Shown here: positions 42,798 to 50,022 of the stretch, one piece after another
Layout of the letters: every line of letters begins with the position of its first letter
How positions within the stretch are numbered: the stretch's first letter is position 1
Origin: Tundrisphaera sp051175315
Lineage (GTDB): Bacteria > Planctomycetota > Planctomycetia > Isosphaerales > Isosphaeraceae
Direction: 5' to 3'
Length of the DNA: 64,000 bases
Assembly: GCF_051175315.1 (NCBI RefSeq)
Contig: NZ_CP195100.1
Span: 4,154,001 to 4,218,000, forward strand
The notes under the pieces: model-generated
Told to the model about the DNA's origin: nothing
What the model saw: only the letters and a program-made list of their open reading frames with translations
Databases searched by the model: none
Program-made: the position numbers and the translations under genes

Positions 42798-44273
42798 ATG
42801 GCGACGATCACCGAGCCCCGGCGCGGGGCGACGCGCACCCTCCAGACCCAGCTCTTGATCGACGGCCAGTGGCGCGACAGCGTCAGCGGCAAGACGTTCG
42901 AGACCATCAACCCGGCCACCGAGGAGGTCATCGCCGAGGTGGCCGAGGGCGACTCCGCCGACATCGACCTGGCCGTCCGCGCCGCCCGCAAGGCGTTCGA
43001 GTCCGGCCCCTGGAAGAAGATGGACGCCCGCGACCGCACCCGCCTGATGAACAAGCTGGCCGACCTCCTCGAAGAGAACATCGACGAGCTGTCCGAGTTG
43101 GAGACGCTGGACAACGGCAAGCCGATCAGCGAGAGCCGCCAGGCCGACCTGCCGATGGTCATCGACTGCTTCCGCTACTATGCCGGCTGGGCCGACAAGA
43201 TCCACGGCCAGACCATCCCGGTCCGGGGCAACTACTTCACCTACACCCGCAAGCAGCCGGTGGGCGTGGCCGGGCAGATCATCCCCTGGAACTTCCCCAT
43301 GATGATGGTGGCCTGGAAGTGGGGCCCCGCCCTCGCCGCCGGCTGCACCATCGTCCTGAAGCCGGCCGAGCAGACCCCGCTGACCGCCCTCCGCATGGGC
43401 GAGTTGGCCATGGAAGCCGGCTTCCCCAACGGCGTGATCAACATCGTCCCCGGCTTCGGCGAGACCGCCGGCGCCGCGCTGGTGGCCCACCCCGAGGTCG
43501 ACAAGATCGCCTTCACCGGCGAGGGCAACACCGCCAAGATCATCTCGCGGTCGGCCGTCGACACCATGAAGCGGCTCACCTTCGAACTCGGCGGCAAGAG
43601 CCCCAACATCGTCTTCGAGGACGCCGACCTCGACGCCGCAGTGGACGGCGCCCTGCTGGGCATCTACCTGAACCAGGGCCAGTGCTGCTGCGCCGGCAGC
43701 CGCCTGTTCGTCCAGGAGGGGATCTACGACGAGTTCGTGGCCAAGCTGGCCGCGAAGGTCGGCAACCGCCGCCTGGGCGACCCGTTCGACCCCCAGACGC
43801 AACAGGGCCCGCAGATCGACAAGGCCCAGTTCGACCGGATCATGGGCTTCGTGGAGAAGGGCAAGAGCCAGGGCGCCCGGGTCGTCACGGGCGGCGAACG
43901 CCACGGCGACAAGGGCTTCTTCATCAAGCCGACCATCTTCGCCGACGTCAAGGACGACATGGACATCGTCCGCGAGGAGATCTTCGGCCCGGTCCTGGCC
44001 GTGACCAAGTTCAAGGACGTGGAGGAGGCCGTGAAGCGCGGCAACGCCACCGACTTCGGTTTGGCCGCCGCCGTCTGGACCCGCGACATCGCCAAGGCCC
44101 ACTCCGTCGCCCACCGGATCAACGCCGGCACGGTCTGGATCAACTGCTACGACGCCTTCGACGCCGCCGCCCCGTTCGGCGGCTTCAAGCGGTCGGGCAT
44201 CGGCCGCGAGCTGGGCGAGAAGGCCCTGGACAACTACCTCGAACTGAAGACCGTGACGGTCTCGCTCGACTGA
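42798..44273 (+). CDS. NAD(P)-dependent aldehyde dehydrogenase (class 1/2 type)
   Basis: A 491-residue enzyme of the ALDH superfamily oxidising aldehydes to acids. Motifs: 'IIPWNFPMMMVAWKWGPAL' (about 156-174, NAD-binding), 'ELGGKSPNIVF' with the catalytic Glu (about 262), 'NQGQCCCAGSR' with the catalytic Cys (about 295-297), and 'EEIFGPVLAV' (about 393-402). The length and the 'RGNYFTYTRKQPVGV' section match the ALDH1/2 group rather than sugar-acid or betaine types. Single gene with a hairpin behind it. Start ATG 42798 with GGAG upstream. Confidence 0.92.
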   Translation: MATITEPRRGATRTLQTQLLIDGQWRDSVSGKTFETINPATEEVIAEVAEGDSADIDLAVRAARKAFESGPWKKMDARDRTRLMNKLADLLEENIDELSELETLDNGKPISESRQADLPMVIDCFRYYAGWADKIHGQTIPVRGNYFTYTRKQPVGVAGQIIPWNFPMMMVAWKWGPALAAGCTIVLKPAEQTPLTALRMGELAMEAGFPNGVINIVPGFGETAGAALVAHPEVDKIAFTGEGNTAKIISRSAVDTMKRLTFELGGKSPNIVFEDADLDAAVDGALLGIYLNQGQCCCAGSRLFVQEGIYDEFVAKLAAKVGNRRLGDPFDPQTQQGPQIDKAQFDRIMGFVEKGKSQGARVVTGGERHGDKGFFIKPTIFADVKDDMDIVREEIFGPVLAVTKFKDVEEAVKRGNATDFGLAAAVWTRDIAKAHSVAHRINAGTVWINCYDAFDAAAPFGGFKRSGIGRELGEKALDNYLELKTVTVSLD

Positions 44274-44293
44274 CGATCCGATGGCCTTGCCGG

Positions 44294-44328
44294 CGCCGCC
44301 CTCTCCCGATCCCCGGGGGAGGGCGGCG
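44294..44328 (+). terminator. Hairpin after the aldehyde dehydrogenase gene
   Basis: A 10-bp stem (44294-44303 with 44319-44328, CGCCGCCCTC/GAGGGCGGCG), extended by three more pairs past a one-base bulge, 20 bp past the stop codon and followed by TCGTTTC. A likely intrinsic terminator. Confidence 0.55.
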
Positions 44329-44359
44329 TCGTTTCACGATCCGATCGAGGTCCCCACCG

Positions 44360-44971
44360 ATGAGCGTCCCCCTGATCCTCGCCAGCGGATCGCCCCGCCG
44401 CAAGTTGCTCCTGACCGAGGCCGGATACGACTTCATCGTCGACCCATCCGACGTGGACGAGCCCGAGCCCGCCAAGGGCACGCCGCTGACCCTGTACGTG
44501 GCCAACCTGGCCTGGCGGAAGGCGATGGCGGTGGCCCATCGTCGCGGGTCGGGCCTGGTGCTGGGGGCGGATACGGCCTGCGCCGTGGGGGATGAGATCC
44601 TCAACAAGCCCGTCGATCGGGCCGATGCCGAGCGGATGATCCGGCTCCAGGAAGGGCAGGATACCTATGTGGCGACCGGCCTCTGCCTGGTGCGGGCCGG
44701 CCGGGGCGACTGGGTCGGGGCGGTCGAGGTGAGCGTCTGCCGGTTCCGCCCGTTGACCGATGCCGAGCGCGAGGGGTATCTCGACTCGGGCCGGTGGGAA
44801 GGGAAGGCCGGTGCCTATGGGTTGCAGGACGAGGACCCGTGGATCACGATCGTCTCGGGGAGCTGGTCCAACGTCGTCGGCCTGCCGATGGAGCGGCTCG
44901 CGTCGCTGCTGGGGGAATTTCCCGGCCTGACATCGGCGGGCCGGTCGGCTACGATGGGCGGCCGAACCTGA
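44360..44971 (+). CDS. Maf-family nucleoside triphosphate pyrophosphatase
   Basis: A 203-residue house-cleaning pyrophosphatase that hydrolyses dTTP, UTP or modified nucleotides to monophosphates. It has the opening 'LILASGSPRRKLLLTEAG' (5-22) with the SxRR motif, 'LVLGADTACAVGDEIL' (about 65-80), and 'EGKAGAYGLQD' near 157. The active-site residues of the family (Ser-Arg-Arg, Asp, Lys) are present. Start ATG 44360 sits behind GAGGTCCCC; the gene is followed 19 bp later by the M28 peptidase, so co-transcription is likely. Confidence 0.9.
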   Translation: MSVPLILASGSPRRKLLLTEAGYDFIVDPSDVDEPEPAKGTPLTLYVANLAWRKAMAVAHRRGSGLVLGADTACAVGDEILNKPVDRADAERMIRLQEGQDTYVATGLCLVRAGRGDWVGAVEVSVCRFRPLTDAEREGYLDSGRWEGKAGAYGLQDEDPWITIVSGSWSNVVGLPMERLASLLGEFPGLTSAGRSATMGGRT

Positions 44972-44990
44972 ACCCGCCGGAGCCGCCCCG

Positions 44991-46037
44991 ATGAGCACGC
45001 CCGCCGAACCGTCCCCGACCCGGCGACCCTCCCTGTTCCCGGTCGCCCTGGCGCTGGGCGTCCTCGGGCTGGCCGGGGTGGGCGCCGCCCTGATCTGGAT
45101 GCCCGGCACCAGGACCATGAAGGCCCAATCTCGGATGGCGAAGCCGGTCCCCGCCCCCATCGACGGCGAAAGGGCCTACGGATACCTCAAGGCGATCTGC
45201 GCCATCGGCCCCCGCACGGCCGGATCGGCCGCCAACACCAGGCAACGGATGATGGTCGCGGAGCATTTCCGCAAGCACGGCGGGGCGACCCGCGAGCAGC
45301 CCTTCCAGGGGACCGACCCGATCAGCCGGAAGCCGGTGTCCATGGCCAACCTGATCGGCTCGTGGTATCCGGAGCGGGCCGAGCGGGTCGTGATCGCGGC
45401 CCACTACGACACGCGGCCGTTCCCGGACGAGGACCGGAACCCGACCAAGCGGCAGACGCCGTTCCTCGGGGCCAACGACGGCGCCTCGGGCGTCGCCCTG
45501 CTGATGGAGATCGCCCACCACCTGGGCACCATGCCGACCCCCTGGGGCGTCGACCTCGTCCTGTTCGACGGCGAGGAGCTGGTCTACGGCGGGGGACGGG
45601 ACCAGATCGGCGAGTACTTCCTGGGCGCCAAGGAGTTCGCCCGGTCCTACGTCGAGGACCCGAAGCGCAAGGTCGGCGGCGAGGAGGTCGTCTACGCCGC
45701 CGGGCTGGTCCTGGACATGGTCGGCGACCGCAACCTCCAGGTCGACAAGGAGCCGCACAGCCTGGAGTTCGCCCCCGGGCTGGTCCGGGACGTGTGGGCC
45801 GTGGCCCGGGCGCTCAACGTCAAGCAATTCCGCGACCGCACCGGCCCGGCCGTGCTCGACGACCACCTGGCGCTTAACAACGGCGGCATCCCATCCATCG
45901 ACATCATCGACTTCGACTATCCGCACTGGCACACGGCGCAGGACGTCCCGGAGAACTGCTCCGGCGCCAGCCTGGAGCAGGTGGGCAAGGTCGTCACCGG
46001 GTGGCTCAACCAGCCCAAGCCCCGCTCCCCGCGCTGA
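44991..46037 (+). CDS. Membrane-anchored M28-family peptidase / glutaminyl-cyclase-like protein
   Basis: A 348-residue protein with one N-terminal membrane helix (about 16-38), placing the catalytic domain outside the cytoplasm. The zinc peptidase fold of family M28 is complete in its ligands: 'AAHYDTRPF' (HxD), 'GANDGASG' (Asp), 'FDGEEL' (Glu), 'LDMVGDRN' (Asp) and 'PHWHTAQD' (His). The sequence 'LGANDGASGVALLMEIA' followed by 'DLVLFDGEEL' fits glutaminyl-peptide cyclotransferase-like members. Substrate unknown. RBS GGAG at the ATG. Converges with the next small gene. Confidence 0.85.
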   Translation: MSTPAEPSPTRRPSLFPVALALGVLGLAGVGAALIWMPGTRTMKAQSRMAKPVPAPIDGERAYGYLKAICAIGPRTAGSAANTRQRMMVAEHFRKHGGATREQPFQGTDPISRKPVSMANLIGSWYPERAERVVIAAHYDTRPFPDEDRNPTKRQTPFLGANDGASGVALLMEIAHHLGTMPTPWGVDLVLFDGEELVYGGGRDQIGEYFLGAKEFARSYVEDPKRKVGGEEVVYAAGLVLDMVGDRNLQVDKEPHSLEFAPGLVRDVWAVARALNVKQFRDRTGPAVLDDHLALNNGGIPSIDIIDFDYPHWHTAQDVPENCSGASLEQVGKVVTGWLNQPKPRSPR

Positions 46038-46044
46038 AGCCCGG

Positions 46045-46335
46045 TCACATCCCGCGGTCGAACAGCCGCCGCAGGCTCTCGCGCTCGCGGCGGGTGGCAG
46101 CCAAGTCGAACTCGACGGCGGCCAGGTCGAGGCGGAACCGCTCCAGGGCCTCGCGGGCCACGGACAGGGCCCGGTTGCGGAACCTCGCCTGCTCGCAGGC
46201 GTCGTCGGCCAGCGGTTCGAGCTGGGCCCGGACCTCGGGGGGCATCTCGCGGATGCGGGCCTTCAGCTCCAGGAGTTCGGCCGGCACCGCGTCCAGGGCA
46301 GGGCGTTGGCTGGGGAGTGTCGAGAGGCAGCTCAT
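46045..46335 (-). CDS. Small coiled-coil hypothetical protein
   Basis: A 96-residue acidic, helical protein ('MSCLSTLPSQRPALDAVPAE'; then heptad-like 'LLELKARIREM' and 'ALERFRLDLAAVEFDLAATRRE'). No cysteine motif or signal peptide. It lies between the M28 peptidase gene and the divergent PHP-like gene. The ATG at 46335 has GAGGAT 8 bases upstream; a longer frame to 46938 crosses the neighbour and is not used. No family recognised. Confidence 0.6.
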   Translation of the reverse strand: MSCLSTLPSQRPALDAVPAELLELKARIREMPPEVRAQLEPLADDACEQARFRNRALSVAREALERFRLDLAAVEFDLAATRRERESLRRLFDRGM

Positions 46336-46483
46336 CGGTGTATCCTCGTCGGTGGTGTCGAGCAATTCTAGCACGCCGACTGCGGGAAGATTCCCGATTA
46401 TGCGATTTCGTCCGGCCGGGCAAACTGGGCGGGCGATCCTCCCGGGTTGGCCCGCCCCCGACCGACATGCATCGAGGCCCCCG

Positions 46484-48580
46484 ATGATACGCCGCATCCG
46501 AACCGCCTGGCCGCTGGCCTTCCTGCTCCTGATCGCCGCCAGCCCGAGCCGGGCCGATTCCGGCGTGATCGTCGAGGAAACCCGGGGCCGGGTGACCGCG
46601 ACATGGCCGATCTCGGCCGACGAACGCGGCCGGATCGAGTTCAGCCTCGACGCCGACCGGTCGCTCATCGGGACGATCCGGGTGATCCCGGCGGCGGGGG
46701 CCGAGGTCGAACTCGCCTCGGGGCTGAACCCGGTCACGACGCTGACGGTGGGCAGCCGCAACCTCAAGGACCCGGCGGGCTGGGTGGCGTTCTTCGACAA
46801 CCCGCCGAGGCGTCCGCACGAGACGTTCCCGGTCAAGCTCGGCCGGCGTCGGGCGGTGGTCACCAGCGAAGGCTCGCGGACGACCGTCAGCGTGGCCGAG
46901 GTTTCCGCCGGCCCGTTCCGGGGCGACCTCCGGTTCACCTTCTACCGCAACAGCCCGCTGATCCAGGCGGAGACGGTCGTCTCGACCCAGGAGGACGCCC
47001 GGGCGATCGTCTACGACACCGGCTTTGCCGGTCTCATGCCGGGGTGGGACGCGGCCCACTGGGTCGATCCCGACGGGGCCATGCGGCGTGGCATCTTCAA
47101 CCCCCACCTGAAGGCCAGGTCCCACGCCGTTTCGGGCCGGGCCATCGCGGCGCAGGGGGAGGGCGGGGCGCTGGCGGTGTTCCCGGCCCCCCATCGTTTC
47201 TTCTATCCGCAGGATGAGGCGTTCAACCTCGAATTCGTCTGGCATGGCCGCGACTACGCCGGATCCGACACCGGCTATGGCATCGGCATCCGCCAATCGC
47301 TGGAGGGCGACAAGCGTTTCTCGCCCTGGTTCAACGCCCCCCCCGGCACGGAGCAGCACCTCGGCGTCTTCCTCCTACTGGCCCGCGGCGACGGCAAGGC
47401 GGCGCTCGATGCGGTCGCGACGTACACCCACGGCGACCGCTACAAGGCCCTGCCCGGGCACCAGACCTTCACCAGCCACTACCACGTCGAGCACACCCTG
47501 GAAACCCTCCGCAAGCGGCGGGAGCAGGGGACCGACGGCGTGCCGAAGGGGCTGGAAGTGCCGGGCATGGTCACGACCTTCAAGGCCCGGGGCGTGGACA
47601 TCGTCCACCTCGCCGAGTTCCACGTCGGCGAGACGCCCAAACTTCCCGACGAGCGCCGGCTGCCGCAGTTGAAGCTCCTCCATCAGGAATGCGAGCGGCT
47701 GTCCAACGACGAACTCCTCCTGCTCCCGGGCGAGGAGCCCAACGTCCACCTCGGCGGGCACTGGATCAGCTTCTTCCCGAAGCCGGTCTACTGGGTGCTG
47801 AACCGGGCGCCGGACAAGCCGTTCATCGAGCAGGTCGAGGGCTACGGCACCGTTTATCACGTCGGCAGTTCCGAGGACGTCCTCCGGCTCATGGAGGCCG
47901 AGGACGGCCTGATGTGGACGGCCCACCCGAGGATCAAGAGTTCGATCGGCTTCCCAGACGGGTACAAGGACCGCGACTTCTTCCGCTCGCCCCGCTTCCT
48001 GGGCGGTGCGTGGAAGGCGATGCCGGCCGACCTGTCGCGGCCGACCCTCGGCTGGCGGGTGCTCGACCTGCTCGACGACATGAGCAACTGGGGGGCGAGG
48101 AAGCAGATCGTCGCCGAGGCCGACCTGTTCCGGATGGAGCCGAGCTTCGAGACCTACGCCCACATGAACATCAACTACCTCCGGCTCGACCGCAAGCCCC
48201 GGTTTGCCGACGGCTGGCAGCCGGTCCTCGACGCCCTCCGGGGCGGCCGGTTCTTCACGAGCACCGGCGAGATCCTGATCCCCGAATTCACCGTGGGCGG
48301 CAAACCGTCCGGCGAGACCATGCCCGCCGTGACGGAGGCCGAGACCATCGTCGAGGCGAAGCTCGACTGGACCTTCCCGATGGCATTCGCCGAGGTCGTC
48401 TCGGGCGACGGCAAGCAGGTCTATCGCCACCGGGTCGACCTGACCGACACCGAAGGCTTCGGCACCCGCTCGCTCCGGATCCCGCTCGACCTCCGGGGCC
48501 GGACCTGGGCCCGGTTCGAGGCCTGGGACATCGCCGCCGACGGGGCGTTCACCCAGCCGGTCTGGATCGCCGCCCCCTGA
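46484..48580 (+). CDS. Secreted PHP-superfamily-like (CehA/McbA-type) metallohydrolase
   Basis: A 698-residue exported protein. Signal peptide at 1-24 ('AWPLAFLLLIAASPSRA'). The N-terminal half (about 25-330) is a beta-rich unknown region. The C-terminal part carries scattered His/Asp motifs consistent with a PHP-type metal site: 'SHYHVEHT' (about 334-341), 'VHLAEFHVGE' (about 372-381), 'EEPNVHLGGHW' (about 418-428) and 'WTAHPRIK' (about 480-487). Related planctomycete proteins are listed as CehA/McbA metallohydrolases. Reaction unknown. The ATG at 46484 has GAGG at short distance. Converges with the DUF1501 gene over 6 bp. Confidence 0.7.
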   Translation: MIRRIRTAWPLAFLLLIAASPSRADSGVIVEETRGRVTATWPISADERGRIEFSLDADRSLIGTIRVIPAAGAEVELASGLNPVTTLTVGSRNLKDPAGWVAFFDNPPRRPHETFPVKLGRRRAVVTSEGSRTTVSVAEVSAGPFRGDLRFTFYRNSPLIQAETVVSTQEDARAIVYDTGFAGLMPGWDAAHWVDPDGAMRRGIFNPHLKARSHAVSGRAIAAQGEGGALAVFPAPHRFFYPQDEAFNLEFVWHGRDYAGSDTGYGIGIRQSLEGDKRFSPWFNAPPGTEQHLGVFLLLARGDGKAALDAVATYTHGDRYKALPGHQTFTSHYHVEHTLETLRKRREQGTDGVPKGLEVPGMVTTFKARGVDIVHLAEFHVGETPKLPDERRLPQLKLLHQECERLSNDELLLLPGEEPNVHLGGHWISFFPKPVYWVLNRAPDKPFIEQVEGYGTVYHVGSSEDVLRLMEAEDGLMWTAHPRIKSSIGFPDGYKDRDFFRSPRFLGGAWKAMPADLSRPTLGWRVLDLLDDMSNWGARKQIVAEADLFRMEPSFETYAHMNINYLRLDRKPRFADGWQPVLDALRGGRFFTSTGEILIPEFTVGGKPSGETMPAVTEAETIVEAKLDWTFPMAFAEVVSGDGKQVYRHRVDLTDTEGFGTRSLRIPLDLRGRTWARFEAWDIAADGAFTQPVWIAAP

Positions 48581-48586
48581 CGGCGA

Positions 48587-49996
48587 TCAGGCCAGGATCG
48601 CCTTGATGACCCGGCCGTGGACGTTGGTCAGCCGCCGCTCGATCCCGTTGTGGTAATACGTCAGCCGCTCGTGGTCGACCCCGAGCAGGTGCAGGACGGT
48701 GGCGTGGAAGTCGGGCCACGTCACCGGGTACTCGGCCGCCTTCCAGCCGATCTCGTCGGTCGACCCGTGGGCCATGCCGTGCTTGAGCCCGGCCCCGGCC
48801 ATCCAGACGGTGAAGCCCTCGGCGTTGTGGTCGCGGCCGGCGCCCACCACATCGGCGGCCGACTGGGTGTACGGGGTCCGGCCGAACTCGGTGGTGAACA
48901 GGACCAGCGTGTCGTCGAGCATCCCCCGGCGCCGGAGGTCGCGGAGAAGGCCGGCGACCGGCCGGTCGATCCGCAGGGCCTCCTGGCCGTGGTTCGCCTT
49001 CATGTCCTCGTGGCCGTCCCAGTTCCGCCGGGGGCTGCCGAACGTCCCGCCCGAGAGCAGCTGGACGAACCGAACGCCCCTTTCCATGAGCCTCCGGGCG
49101 AGCAGGCAGGACCGGCCGAAGTCGGCGGTCTCGGGGCGATCGACGCCGTACAGGCCCAGCGTCTCCGGGCTCTCCCCCTTCAGGTCGGCCACATCGGGGA
49201 CCGAGGTCTGCATCCGCGCGGCGAGTTCGTACCCCTTGATCCGCGTGGCCAGGGCATCCTCGCCGGCGCGGGCGTCGAGGTGGCGGCGGTTCATCGCGGC
49301 GATGAGGTCGCGGGCGGCGGACTCGGCCCCGCGATCGATCGGCCGGGCCGGGAACAGGTCGTCGATCGGCTCCCCCTTCGGCCGGATCACCACGCCCTGA
49401 TGCCGGGCCGGCAGGAAGCCGTTGGACCAGTTGATCGCCCCGCCGGCCGGGAGTTCGCGGGCGTCCGGGATCACCACGAAGGCGGGCAGGTCGTCGGCCT
49501 CGCTCCCCAGGCCATAACTCAGCCACGAACCCATCGCCGGGAAGCCGTTGAGCCGGAACCCGCTGTTTTCCTGGAAGGTGGCCGGCGTGTGGTTGGCCGT
49601 CTCGGCGACCATCGAGCGGATCACGGTCAGTTCGTCGGCCACCTCGCCGATGTGCGGGAACAGGTCCGACACCCAGAGCCCGGACTGGCCCTTCTGGGCG
49701 AATTGCCAGTCGGGCGCCCGCAGCCGCCCGACCTGGCCGAAGAAGGGGTCGGGCCGGGTGGAGGTCTGGAGCTTCTGCCCGTGCCCGGCGAACAGGTCGG
49801 GCTTGTGGTCGAACGAGTCGACGTGGCTCATCGCCCCGCACAGGCAGATATGGATCGCCCGCTTCGCCTTCGGCGCGAAGTGCGGGCCGGTTGAGGCGGT
49901 GGCCTCGCGGGCCACCCCGTCGCGCATGAGCAGCGAGGACGCCGCCGCGCCCGCCAGGCCGCCCCGGACCCACGAGAAGAAGTCGCGACGATCCAT
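48587..49996 (-). CDS. Tat-exported DUF1501 protein (sulfatase/alkaline-phosphatase fold)
   Basis: A 469-residue protein, start ATG 49996 with the N-terminus 'MDRRDFFSWVRGGLAGAAASSLLM', a twin-arginine-like signal. Characteristic features of DUF1501: 'ICLCGAMSHVDSFDHKPDL' (about 50-68), 'HTPATFQENSGF', 'DTLVLFTTEFGRTPYTQS' (about 360-377) and the C-terminal 'WPDFHATVLHLLGVDHERLTY'. These enzymes are planctomycete hallmarks and pair with DUF1549/1553 cytochrome proteins. The stop of that partner (50023) is 27 bp upstream, and a TTG start overlapping it (50026) is possible. Confidence 0.88.
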   Translation of the reverse strand: MDRRDFFSWVRGGLAGAAASSLLMRDGVAREATASTGPHFAPKAKRAIHICLCGAMSHVDSFDHKPDLFAGHGQKLQTSTRPDPFFGQVGRLRAPDWQFAQKGQSGLWVSDLFPHIGEVADELTVIRSMVAETANHTPATFQENSGFRLNGFPAMGSWLSYGLGSEADDLPAFVVIPDARELPAGGAINWSNGFLPARHQGVVIRPKGEPIDDLFPARPIDRGAESAARDLIAAMNRRHLDARAGEDALATRIKGYELAARMQTSVPDVADLKGESPETLGLYGVDRPETADFGRSCLLARRLMERGVRFVQLLSGGTFGSPRRNWDGHEDMKANHGQEALRIDRPVAGLLRDLRRRGMLDDTLVLFTTEFGRTPYTQSAADVVGAGRDHNAEGFTVWMAGAGLKHGMAHGSTDEIGWKAAEYPVTWPDFHATVLHLLGVDHERLTYYHNGIERRLTNVHGRVIKAILA

Positions 49997-50022
49997 CGGA
50001 GTCACCCCACCGGGCCGGCCGG